Shown: positions 1 through 10,019 of the stretch, piece after piece
Numbering within the stretch: the first letter of the stretch is position 1
Layout of the letters: each line of letters begins with the position of its first letter
From: Spongospora subterranea f. sp. subterranea
Taxonomy: Eukaryota > Endomyxa: Phytomyxea > Phytomyxea > Plasmodiophorida
Reading direction: 5' to 3'
DNA: 34,916 nt
Assembly: GCA_049724395.1 (NCBI GenBank)
Contig: JAUGWO010000132.1
Span: 1 to 34,916, forward strand
Translations under genes and position numbers: made by a program
The notes under the pieces: generated by a model
What the model saw: only the letters and a program-made list of their open reading frames with translations
What the model was told of the DNA's origin: nothing
Databases searched by the model: none

Positions 1-619
1 CGCAAAGTATGGTAATCAGGCTGTGTAGGCCGAATGCAGCAGGTGCATCCAACCCGCTGACATACAATCGAAGCAATGTCAACTTTTCCGATCTCCAGGT
101 CCCTCGAGATCATTATCTGAACAATTCCCGCAACCTCAATCTATTCTATTTGGCAAAATCGGAAATAGATATATCCTAACCGTGATTGTCATTGTAGGGT
201 ATAACCGCATTACTGATTGATTGGCAATGGGATCATCTGCATGTACATGTAAGGAACACAACAATAGTCCAACAATACAGGAGCAAAACGCAAATGAGAT
301 CACTGGAATCTATGTCCGAATCCCTATTTGATGGGTGAGCTGAAACTGGCAGATTATCTGATCGGCAATTGGACGTCAGCAAACCTTGAGAGCCCTACAC
401 TGTGATTACACACCTGGAGATTCTATAGCCGAATGAGAACTTGCTGAGTGAGGTGAAACAGGATGGGAATTTGGTCGGCAATTAGACGTCAGCACACATT
501 GAATATAGATCTGCACTGTCATTACACACCTTGATAATCGATATCTTCACTGTGATTGGAATCAAACACATCAATTTGATCCGATAACTGTTCCGAATCG
601 GATCCAGCCAACCTCGAAA
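1..619. repeat. Duplicated segment, copy of 24240-24905
   Basis: This stretch aligns along its length with 24240-24905 in the same orientation. From about 160 onward it also aligns in reverse with 27810-28216. Shared landmarks are the phrase atcggaaatagatatatcc, the string ccgtgattgtcat, and the run of short fragments ending tcactgtgattggaatca. It lies beside a MULE transposase remnant here and at 24.9 kb, so it is probably the 3' flank or terminal region of that element. It is more diverged from the other two copies than they are from each other. I see no host gene in it. Confidence 0.75.
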
Positions 620-1030
620 TTGCAAAGGCTGAACCTGCTGATGGCCAAGACTGATCAATACCGACGGCGATGTTTGGTTTGCAGCTGCAATTTAAATATA
701 GTAAATCGGCTGGGAACCATGTTGGCAGTGGGCCGAGCAGTACTATCAAACAATCAGTTCGTTCTGTCTAGCATCGCTCAGACTGAACCAACTGAATGTT
801 TGAAAGTACTGCTCGGCGTCTGTCCTAATTTTAGCAACGAATGCCCTCGTTTTGGGATGCGACGTGTTGGAAAAGCTCGTTGATATGAGCATTATATGAT
901 TCCAGTGGGTTGTTGGTGGTTCCAGCATTTGAGCATCCATATATGAGGGCACACGTTTTGGTGGTTCCACAACGCCATTTAATGGTTCCAGCATTTGTGA
1001 TATTGAGGGCACACGTTTTCAGGGCGCCAG
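620..1030 (-). mobile_element. MULE transposase C-terminal remnant
   Basis: On the minus strand this encodes NNPLESYNAHINELF followed by a stretch like FVAKIRTDAEQYFQ. This is the third-acidic-residue block of Mutator-like (MULE) DDE transposases and is nearly the same as NNPLESYNAHINDLF at 25.2 kb. The copy is short and spread over two frames. Its upstream side is invaded by a degenerate repeat in which gggcacacgtttt and tggttccagcatttg each appear twice within about 100 bases (930-1020). It is clearly dead. It shares its downstream flank (1-619) with the MULE at 24.9-27 kb, so both descend from one element. Confidence 0.75.
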
Positions 1031-1100
1031 CCAGGTCACAAAATACCCTGGCGTGTTCAGGTTTCTGCCCCTGAACGACCCGCTGAGGAGAACAGTAATA

Positions 1101-1375
1101 CTCGACAAACACCAGACCAATAATGAAAGTCCTCCTAAGCTCATTTCAAAGCGATTTTTCGACATGGCGGCTGCTGAAAGCTCAACGTATGAGAAGGAAA
1201 AAGTAAGACAAATGACGACTGACGAGGTCAAGAAGTACACGGGGTCGAATGATCGTCATTGTTTTAATTTCTCCTTTTCACGTGGTGAGCTTTCGGCAGC
1301 CGCCATTTCGAAAATCATTTCGATATGAGTTTAGGAGGACTTTCATTTCATTATTGGTCTGGTCTTTGCCGAGTA
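1101..1375. repeat. Inverted repeat (palindrome 1), arms ~110 bases
   Basis: The arm at about 1101-1212 is the reverse complement of about 1263-1375 with scattered mismatches. The string ccagaccaataatgaaa of the left arm returns inverted near 1370, and catggcggctgctgaaagctc returns inverted near 1290-1311. The spacer is only about 50 bases. Read outward-in, both arms encode a similar peptide beginning MAAAESS and followed by EKEK, so the palindrome may be a head-to-head duplication of the start of a reading frame. It could equally be the ends of a foldback DNA element. No transposase is visible in it. Confidence 0.8.
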
Positions 1376-1428
1376 TTAGTTGTACCGCATTGCTATTGCA
1401 GGGATGGGTCCAAAAACGCAGATAAACC

Positions 1429-1934
1429 TTGTGCAATGCACATATTGATGAACGTCGTCATGAGCATGGTGAAACTGCTCGATTTCGAAGCGCAAGGTTC
1501 GGGATTGTTAATCAACGCAAAGAAAGCAAGAGAGTTAGAAATAGACAAAGGAGACGGTTGCCAGATCAGCATCCTGAAATAGGTCTCATGCCAGGAATGG
1601 AACACACCTGAATACGAAAACATATGCCATTCGGCAGCCTTCATCTTCGTGGTCGATTTCGTGAACGGGTTGAAAACAGCTGGACATCCTTGTGGCAGAC
1701 TCAGCGATGCACTTCGCGTTGAAATAATTGCCCGACTGCCTAGTTTCAACGCCCATGGAGGCACTGTCATAGATTCTTCAATGAGGCACGTTTCTGGCAA
1801 AACGTCTACTTTGTCTTTTTCTAACTCCCTTGCTTTCTTTGAGTTGAATGACATCCCGAACCTTGCGCTTCGAAATCGAGCAGTTTCACCATGCTCATGA
1901 CGACGTTCATCAATATGTGCAATGCACAAGGGTT
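1429..1934. repeat. Inverted repeat (palindrome 2), arms ~130 bases with 240-base spacer
   Basis: The segment at about 1429-1558 returns inverted at about 1804-1934. The phrase gtcatgagcatggtgaaact of the left arm is found reversed near 1880-1903, and ttgtgcaatgcacatattga is reversed near 1911-1930. The unique centre is about 240 bases. It lies immediately beside palindrome 1, and the pair may be one composite foldback element. Long open frames run through it on both strands only because the arms mirror each other, so I do not call a gene. Confidence 0.8.
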
Positions 1935-2356
1935 ATTCTGTCTTGTTGCGTCGAATATGAGGACGATCAAGATGGTTTGCAGAATCAACTTTCTTCGTTA
2001 AAATGTTCCATGACACATTGGTGTTTGTGAACTGGTTCAATGCCATTGGCAATGAAAAAAGTCAATCCTCGCGAGACGGAATTACAGAAATTACCAAAAT
2101 AATCCCAATGTTCAATTAATTCAGATTCTAACCTACGTCTCCGAACTGCCATTATTGCACACAGCGGCTTATCAGGTCGTCAAGCTAAAGAACCACCAAT
2201 AACATCTATCGATTCAATTTTCTTGTGGAAAAACATGAAGGAATTCGTTTCAAGAGTAGTTGAGTGCTGTTGTCTTCGCTTACGGGGGAAAGTTGTTCCC
2301 AGCCCCTTCGGCCATGAAATCCATGTATCCATTCGGGTTTATTTGTTTGATTTCAT
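1935..2356. other. Intergenic stretch, no gene seen
   Basis: I see no gene here. The last ~60 bases before the stop of the minus-strand gene (tttatttgtttgatttcatc and on) match the region just downstream of copies B and D of the same family, so part of this is the family's conserved 3' flank. Confidence 0.5.
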
Positions 2357-4934
2357 CTAACTTGTCTGTTGAGTCACTGGAGGATCAACCCCTGAGCTAA
2401 CCTTGCGATGGCGAGATTCATAGTGACAGATAGAAGAGTCCTTTGTGCCTGGTCCAGGACAGCATTCGCAACTGAACTTTCTGTAGTGTACTGATTCTCC
2501 CCATCTCCGAACAAATTCGTCAACACTTCCAGCGCAATGACGATGTAAACAATTGAACATAGGACGGCATGCTCTGATCAAAGTGGTTAAACCCGGATTA
2601 GGCGATCTCATTTTTGCTGTCTTCACAATCACGAACTGATCATACTCTTCGAAAATTTCGAAAAGCGCTGACAGGAGGTCTCGGGTTGATTTCCTGCGAA
2701 GAAGAAGTCGTGATGGAATATCAAATGGTCGGTCGATCCATCCGCATTCAACGGACTCCACGCCCTGACATCTCCGCGAGCCGAATTGCCCATGTGCAAA
2801 TCGATTACCCCATTTTCGAATAAACTCATTTGTATCTTTGCCACAGTGATGAACAAAGCACCCCCAGATGGGTTTCGAAGACTGGTTATAATATTGTCGA
2901 AGAAGCAAATGAGCCATGGCGCCACTTGATCGGTAATTCTCGTTAAATTTCCAGCACAGATTGAGTTTTTCTTCTGCTGTTTTTGACATTGAAACAGCAA
3001 CAGCAAGAGTTTTGAGATCCAATAAACCTTTATCTCTGAAAGCACAAATGGTCATGAAGTTTTTCTAAAAAACATGAATAAAAACCTGTAGTTAGGGTTT
3101 CTGACAATTCTCGTCCTCTGGGAACCGCAGGTGTGATGATTTGATCCACGCCCGGGGCAGGAATCCAATCCAAATTTACTGTGGTTGAAACACGTTCCCC
3201 AACGTGTCTGGAACAGGTCCATGTCTTTGCCACAACATTTCACAAGACATTGAAGGACGGGGATACAGATTTTCTTAAGGCAATTAATCACATTAGGAGT
3301 AATACTGCAGCCCGATCTTCTGCAAGCGACGAGTTTCAAAACAAAATTTGAAATTGAGATCAGTTTTTGCATTGTGCTGGTTGCCTTGCCAATTAGCTTA
3401 TGTGGAGGAACACCGATGTTGTGCTGTCCGACCTCAACCTTATCCCGCCCCGACTTTCCGTGCATCAATAGTTCCATTATGTGTTCCGTTATGGCGAAAC
3501 TGTCGTGAAACTCGACCTGTTCTGGATTCGTCTCCTTTCCCTAAGCAGACGATACCGTTTATGATCATGAAATTTCAGACAGAGCGGGGAACCAGAGCTC
3601 TGACCAGAAACACACTGAGGCTATGATAGTCTTTGACCTCATCCAGGTCCCAGTTTAAGAGCGGACCGAGGATTCTCCATCCCACCACGTACTTGGCACT
3701 ACGGAAATGAACTATTTTGCGATTATGCTTCGGAGATGCTTCCTATTACGCCATCAGCAGATATTGGTAATCACAATCCTTGGCAATCGCTTACTGGCAC
3801 GAAACTCTCACAAACATCAACTGGCTGGATTTTTGAATTAATCGAATTTTCGATGCGACAATCGGAAGTTTTGCCGTCTACGCTTTCAATTGACTGTTGA
3901 CCATCAATACCGGTACGGGATGCATCACGGTTTGAAGTCGTGCTCAGGGTCCAATCCTAAGGCAAACTTAGCATACTCAAACACAATTTGGACATGGACT
4001 GAACGGCAGAGTTTCTGGAAGAGCTGTCACCAGACTGGTGGGCGTTAATGTTAGGGGACACGAGAATCTCGAGAAAGTCTTTTGACTGCAACATTTCCGA
4101 ATCTATTGGAATTCGATTTAGATCGATAAGGCAATCGAAGTTCCCGTCCTCTTGGCTCAACTGTTGAGAATCGAAACTGATCTGGGACGCGCCTTTCGAA
4201 CCGGGGCTCCAGTCCCATATCTAAAAACGCACTCAACAAGCCGAATCATTGTATAAAGATGAACTCAAAACTGCTACATTCATCGAAGAACGTTCACCAA
4301 ACTGGTGGGCGTTTCTATTCGCGGGCACGAGATTCTCGGGAAAGTCTGTTGACGGCGAAATTTCCGAATCAATAGGAATTCGATTTAGATCGATAAGGCA
4401 ATTGAGGTTCTCGCCTTCTTGGCTCATCTGTTGAGAATCGATACTGATATGGGAGGCGTCAATTTTCGAACCGGGGCTCGAGTGCCATTTCTAAAGAAAC
4501 TCTCAACAAGCCGAATCTCTATATGAAAATGAACTGAACGACTACATTCATCGAAGGACTTTCACAAAACTGGTGGACACGATTGATATTGGGAAAATCA
4601 AGCGCCATCAAGGAATTGCTTTGCAGCAAATTTGACTGCAATGTCGAAGATTCCAATACTTGAAAGTGTGAACCTTTGGTCTTGTTATTGAGCATTGCCA
4701 ACTCCTGAGACGGCGAAATGGTGTCCTGCAAAGACCAATGCTCTCAAAATTTGGTGCTGCTTTGGAGCGACATTCAACGATCCATACCGACATAGTCGAG
4801 GAGGCGATTCTTGTGGCGGCATTGCCCAGACTTGAGCCAAGCGGTTCGGCCGAACCATGACCAGGTTCGGTTGTCACACATCGAGTCGGTGTGGTCGCCA
4901 CCAGCAGCAATATAAACAACTTGAGGACACGCAT
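2357..4934 (-). CDS. Secreted Cys/Trp-repeat family protein, copy A (8 exons, 728 aa)
   Basis: I do not recognise this protein. Hand-spliced exons (minus strand, 5' to 3') are 4934-4788, 4725-4540, 4490-4272, 4220-4005, 3956-3795, 3727-3581, 3516-3086 and 3035-2357, totalling 2187 coding bases with no internal stop. The start MRVLKLFILLLVA begins a signal peptide. Exons 2-5 (residues 50-310) are related modules flanked by phase-0 introns, with recurring DxQQ and HQxG..SSS motifs. Exons 3 and 4 are near duplicates (SQE...CLIDLNRIPIDSE), one more module than in copies B and C. Exons 7-8 hold three modules C-x4-C-x10-W-G-x7-F-x4-C. Exon lengths match B and C except for multiples of three. The exon 6 acceptor differs from B and C (AAG one codon upstream of the usual CAG), which is the weakest splice call. 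The protein is probably extracellular and disulphide-bonded. An apparent TGA at 3577-3575 falls inside the proposed GTCTG intron. Confidence 0.75.
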
Positions 4935-5560
4935 TGGAGGAATGGATGGCGCAACAGTCGCGCCGTTCGCCAAAGGGCAAGGATGAGTTCAGAGCCAAGC
5001 AAGAGACGAACTGTTCTATGTGTCATAAACCAGGGTTCAGATACCCGATTATCCTCTCCAATCTAATCACCTTTCCTGTTATGATTTAGCTCTCCATTTG
5101 ATTGGTCCGTTGTTCTACCACATGTTCCATCACGTATTGACTGCTTATCGAAGCCAATGTCGTAGGAAAGAGTGACGTTCGACCTGCCACGTTTGGTTCA
5201 ATCTGTTGATGAGATCAAATAATGGCGGGTAGTTATCTCGAAACATCTTGTTTTGTTTAAGAACGCCCTTCAATCTTCCTATCCCGGCAACGGAACTAGA
5301 CGATTTTACACTTCATTGCACCGATTTCGCTTTACAATTCAAATCTTGACGCTGCTGAAGTGGATCGGAATACATCGTCACCAAAAGTGGAGACAGGATC
5401 GAACGTGTTGAGGCATTAGCCCTGGTCGCCGTCGTTTGGCTGAGCCTTTACGACTGGCTTCCAATGGCAGAATTTGACAGGTCTATCACGTCGATCTCGA
5501 GAATAATAGCTCGTCGTGATCGGGGCTCAGCACAAGGATATTATAGAGACGCGTCTGTCG
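4935..5560 (-). promoter_or_regulatory. Conserved 5' flank of copy A
   Basis: This aligns with the upstream regions of copies B (23093-23530) and C (28217-28753). Conserved blocks include tgttatgatttagctctcca, cgtattgactgcttatcgaa and aatggcgggtagttatctcg. Only one arm of the CCTATCCCGG palindrome of B and C is kept here (about 5277-5287). The outer part, 5410-5560, also matches 19840-20010 in inverse orientation. The block must contain whatever promoter the family uses, but no TATA-like or initiator element stands out. Confidence 0.6.
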
Positions 5561-6831
5561 AAATAAACACTTGCGATCTATGGCGCCTGTCACGAGGAGG
5601 ACGAAAATGGAACAATCGGGGAGACGAGAACCAGGGTTGTTGTGGAGGAAGGAGGTACAAGGTCAGGCTTAAACACCATCCCGCTTATTGGGGTTTCGCA
5701 TGTGAAATCTGCGAATCGCCTGCTGTATTGGAAGCGAATGTTGACTACGAGTTCTTACTGGTTCCCAAGGTCGTTCAGATGGAGGATAACCTTACCAACC
5801 ATACATCTTGTACAGCAAAGAAAGGTTATGGAATTTTTCCTAGATAAACGGGGGGGATGGAGGTGCTTCTGGATATCGATTTGACATATTATTTTGACGA
5901 TAAGGATCGAGTTGCGAAACGTGCGACACGTCATTGATTTTTCAGGCTAGTTGACAACGCGAGGCGAAAGGTCACGTCATTTATCTTTGTCGTTATGAGA
6001 AATGGGCCAATGTCTCGACAACGTTGACAAATTGGTTCTTTTTAGTAGTAATTGGTCATTGACTTGGAATGTTGGACTGGGGCAACGACGACGATCAGGC
6101 GAAAAAACGTTAGGTTTGACATCACATCCACACCTAGTATTGCATCAATCAGATTCAGAAAACACATGAAAATACTTTGGCGGTCAATAGCATATACCAA
6201 AGAGCTCATCAAGATACGCCACATTCCTTGGGAAATTATCGTCGGCGTTGCCCACCGAGAACGACCCTTTTTCCCCCAAGAGGTCCGTATTGCCGTCCTT
6301 GCCCTAATTTACACACGATCTACGAAGAACATTCCGACAAATGGTATTAATCTCGAACCGAAGGTGATGGAAATATTGTCAGCTATGGTTCTATCGAGCT
6401 ACTAATTACATATCGGTGTCTAAAATGAATACAGTCCCGTCAAATTTTCCGGTTTTCATACCAGATGTGATTGAGACTGAGCCGCAACTGTAATAAGGCG
6501 AAGGACATAAAGGTTGACATACGGTCCAAACATCCACAAACGAACAGGACTCGGCAACGGAACATCCAACGTGTGCAACTACAATAAACAAACAACATTT
6601 GAAAACGTACTCGTTCGCAGGTAATTGCACATTCGAAGTGATCAGGTACGTCAGGAACAATACCGGTACGTGCTAGTACACCAACAAGAAAATATATGCC
6701 AGAGATCCACAGCATGGAAGAACGATACAATCGAAAATTCTGAACTACGCTGGATCATTACCAAACGATGAAAATTATAGCCTACTTGGAACAAGACAGA
6801 CAATGGGCGGCTGACTTTTCTAAACAAAAAA
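5561..6831. other. Unassigned region
   Basis: Only short open frames are present. The longest are 5464-5847 (+, 127 codons) and 6052-6405 (+, 117 codons), and their translations show no domain I know. Both are rich in Arg and Ile with scattered Cys, have no signal peptide or repeat, and have overlapping frames of similar length on the other strand. That pattern fits chance frames. The part nearest 5561 is the tail of the duplicated upstream block of copy A. Confidence 0.4.
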
Positions 6832-7342
6832 TTGCTGGTGCAGTATGTTAAAAGCCACATCATCATAATTAGCCAGGCAACGCAACCATTGACTACTGAT
6901 TTACGGACGTGGACTCAATTTGCCTTCCCAAAACTACAAGACACAGTTCAATGGAAAAACGCGATCTATTCAACCTGCCAGCTGTCCAATAGTCCAGATT
7001 TCAATGGGTTGGACCTTGAGTTTTTCAACGCCATCCAGGCTTTGCAACCCCAGGAGGCTCGAGGACACTTTACGAACTTATCGTGGCTGTGAAGAAATCC
7101 TAAGCGGATATGGCCTCTACAAGTTAGACAATGTTTTTCTGTCGTTGCAGCAGGCTTTCCAAAGCACGCTGAAGGTGAATGGCAACAACAAGTATAAGCT
7201 TGCCCATATGGGTAAAGAGCAGATGGGATACTTCCAACTTCGGTTGTTTGTTGTCAGGAAGTAATTAACAATGCAAAAGAGGCTTTACATTTTACATAAA
7301 TTCACATTGTGAGATCGGACTATCATTTTCGAACGGAAGGAG
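6832..7342 (+). mobile_element. Tc1/mariner-like element remnant, 3' end with terminal repeat
   Basis: The plus strand encodes NSPDFNGLDLEFFNAIQALQ and, after a frame change, a DNVFLSLQ block and NGNNKYKLAHMGKEQMG. These are the C-terminal signature stretches of a mariner-type transposase. The element ends near 7342 in gatcggactatcatt followed by cgaacggaaggagta, the terminal inverted repeat also seen at 8729-8763 and 8933-8956. The N-terminal half and 5' terminal repeat are missing, so it is truncated. It sits tail to tail with the next copy. Confidence 0.8.
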
Positions 7343-8763
7343 TAGTTACTGTTGCCATTCACCTTCATCGTCCTTTGGAGAGACTGCTGCAACGACAGAA
7401 AAACATTGTCTAACTTTTCACAGGACATATCTGCATAGCACAGCTACGATAAGTTCGTCAATTGTCCTCGGATCCTCCTGGTGTTGCAAAGCCTGGATGG
7501 CGTTGACAAACCCAAGGTCCAGCACGTTGAAATCCGGGCTATTAGGCGGCTGGCAGGTTAAAGACATTTTCCAGCCACCTGAATTGTCGGCCGCAACTAT
7601 CAATTCCTCATCCACTTTCGCATGCGGACGACCATTGTCCAGCTGGATGTTTATCTTCATATTTCTTGCTCCCGGTGGCCATTTCGATTCGGTTGCTGGA
7701 ATGACATTCTGAGTCATCATCTGCACATATTCAGCTCTCATAGGGTTTCGTTATCGATATCCTTTAGCCCGGTTCTTTGATTTACGCTGACCAAATCTTG
7801 GCGGACAAAGAACCAAATGCCGATCCCATCGAACATTGTCTTCGAGTGAGGATCCCATCTCGGTCGAGCCACTGCTGCTAAAATCATCAATTTCGTAACG
7901 AATTTTTTGCTCTTCAGCGTTGATGCGGCATTTCTTCATCAGGAAGCAGGTAGAAATTTGATTTACACTTGGTCATTAGAACCATTTCTCGTCGACATGA
8001 ACTTAGTCAAAAAGTGATTGAAAAACATTGGAACCCTCGCAAAGCATCGATAACGCAAAACGAAGCCGATGCAGCGTATTTTCCTCTGTTAAAATCGGCG
8101 ACACGGTGCTTGTAACTTCTTGTCAAATTGCCCTCGTTCATTACTTTCCATAACGTAGATATTGGAATATCAGCCCGCATGTGACAAGCTTCTTAAAGTG
8201 ATCCTTTGACGCAACGGCACCTCCGCAATCTTTTGCTTGATTTCGTCACGATTTCTAGGATTCCTGCCCGATCTCCCTTCAATTGGAGATTTAACATTTG
8301 CTGAAATTTGGCCGTTTGTCGAAACATTCTTTCGCTCGATGCCAGATTCGCGAAACTGTTTTAGTTGTTTTAGTACACAGGTGATTTCGCAGCGGATTCT
8401 GTGATGGCTCCAAGTTTCAGAATGTTGAACTGGGAACGTCATGGCAACGCCTGTAAAACTGCGTTTTCTAGTGACATTTGAAGCATTGGATAGCTTTTCA
8501 GGCGACGCATCCGATGGCACCATCATGATCCAGGTACACCAGGTACAATATCCCGCAAACTGACGCGATGGCGAAAAAACTCCGTCGCGACTGTGAACTC
8601 AAAAACGAAATGGCGCGGCCTCCGAGAACTCTTGGAAAAATCCAAAAAGTGTGGATTTATTTGGACATTTTCTTTTTGTTGTTTGACGTCGGTTTTGGAT
8701 AAAAGGGGCGTTAATTTTTACAAGTCCGTTGATCGGACTATCATTTACAACAGAGGGAGTATA
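7343..8763 (-). mobile_element. Tc1/mariner-like element, degenerate, minus strand
   Basis: The 5' terminal repeat is at 8763-8729 (tactccctctgttgtaaatg, reading the minus strand). Next come an N-terminal helix-turn-helix part with GRSGRNPRNRDEIKQKIAEV (8526-8170), a region with the phrase LLPDEEMPHQR (about 7930), then INIQLDNGRPHAKVDEELIV and QPPNSPDFNVLDLGFVNAIQ (7741-7418). The motif order matches mariner transposases, with LDNGRPH the second catalytic Asp block. Reading frames are broken between the blocks, so it is inactive. The C-terminal end is cut inside the VNGN codons, exactly where the terminal repeat of the plus-strand copy begins. This suggests that one element inserted into the other at a TA. 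Confidence 0.85.
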
Positions 8764-8960
8764 AGCTGGCCCGTATGGGTAAAGAAAATCTACGGGCAGA
8801 TGGGATACTTCCAACTTCGGTTGTTTGTTGTCAGGAAGCCATTACCAGTGCAAAAGAGGCTTTGCATTTCACATAAATTTACATGGGGAGATCGGACTAT
8901 CGCTTTGAAATGGTAAAATCCGTGGATCGGACTATCATTTCCGAACGGAAGGAGTATTTG
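8764..8960 (+). mobile_element. Mariner 3' fragment with doubled terminal repeat
   Basis: This starts at tataagctggcccgtatggg, the codons YKLARMGKE of a mariner C terminus. It continues through the same 3' untranslated stretch as 7217-7342 and ends in gatcggactatcatttccga at 8933 onward. A second partial terminal-repeat core (gatcggactatc) lies about 30 bases earlier, near 8891. The copy begins exactly where the terminal repeat of the minus-strand mariner ends, so it is the outer half of a mariner split by that insertion. The matching 5' half is not in the window. Confidence 0.75.
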
Positions 8961-9048
8961 ATACAAAATGAGCATCACCAACATAAGAACTGCGAATCGA
9001 TCCCCAAATACCCAAAAACGGCAACTGTTCACACAATGAACAAAACAA

Positions 9049-9860
9049 GTGAACAATAACAGAAATCTGATTATTGCGCCATGGAACGCATGCTCAGTCA
9101 ATGTGGCTAAGGCAACTGAACTGACTCTTTCTGCAAATCAACACCGAATAGATGTTTTTTGCCTTTCAGAACTGAACAGTCGCCGCAATATTAGTGGATG
9201 TCTACAATTCGAATATACGATGATCGATATACACAATCAGGAATATTCTGGAGAGAACACGTCAAAGAATAGAAAAACCATATCCACCGGCAATACATTT
9301 TTTGCAAATTTGCTATTACAACACAAACTGTTAAATTATACAACGAAATGATACTGATACACACATATATCCCACCTGATATAGACAGACAAACTAGAAG
9401 AGCCTACTGGAAACAGATTCAATTTTTCTCAAAGATAAAAGATTCTCATCACAAAGAATCAATACTAGATAAGAGATTCTGCAAATCAATCACAAAGAAA
9501 TCCACACATAACATACCTAGAAGGAATACAGGAAGAGTTTAAAATGATGAACAATCCTCAAATACCAACCAGAGACCACAGCACGTTGGGTGGTAACTTA
9601 GCAAACAGAAAAATGGCAAAACAGATTACGAAATTTGAAGTTCACACCGAGTGAACAGTGATCATCTACCGACAACCATTGAAATCAGCATTAGAGGAAG
9701 GTTTAATCACACATTACCCCACAATAGAAAACGAATCAAAAAAGTTGACATTAGATCAAGAACACTAGCGGCAGCCATCAATAAACAACCAGATCATAGT
9801 ATGGAAATCACTACCATCCCACAGAAAGCATTCGATACCGCTTTCTTAGATTGATTAGGA
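9049..9860 (+). mobile_element. Non-LTR retrotransposon (LINE) endonuclease fragment
   Basis: The first frame, 9049-9351, reads NLIIAPWNACSV...ATELTLSANQHRIDVFCLSELNS. This is the start of an APE-type endonuclease (WNxxS, then DVFCLSE as the catalytic Glu block). The next frame, 9348-9542, reads MILIHTYIPPDIDRQTR, matching the central VxxxYxPP strand. A third frame, 9651-9854, begins MNSDHLPTTIEIS, matching the SDHLP active-site motif near the domain's end. The order is right, but the frame changes twice and intervening parts are lost. No reverse transcriptase follows before the Gypsy fossil at about 10 kb, so this is a 5' fragment. The run to 9990 continues in the same AT-rich style without a readable domain. 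Confidence 0.8.
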
Positions 9861-10019
9861 GCAAGTTCTGGAACAAGCAAACAAAGGCGGAACTCAAACT
9901 AAGGAACAACTTCAAACACAAATTGCTAACAGCAATGAGAAACAGGTGGGTCTGGACTCTGGAATAACCCTGAAAGCAGAGCTACCAGCCATTCGTTGTT
10001 CATGGTTTAAATAGTCGAG

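Noticed and set aside
1393-1929. 178-codon minus-strand open frame
   Set aside because: It spans both arms and the spacer of palindrome 2, and its two ends are mirror images of each other. I treat it as a by-product of the inverted repeat.
3575-3577. TGA in the reading frame of family copy A, suggesting a pseudogene
   Set aside because: It lies inside a 64-base GTCTG...ACAG intron that has the same length and borders in copies B and C, so A is read as intact.
5464-5847. 127-codon plus-strand frame next to copy A's upstream flank
   Set aside because: No recognised motif. Its first part is the antisense of a duplicated non-coding block also found at 19840-20010, where the frame is not kept.
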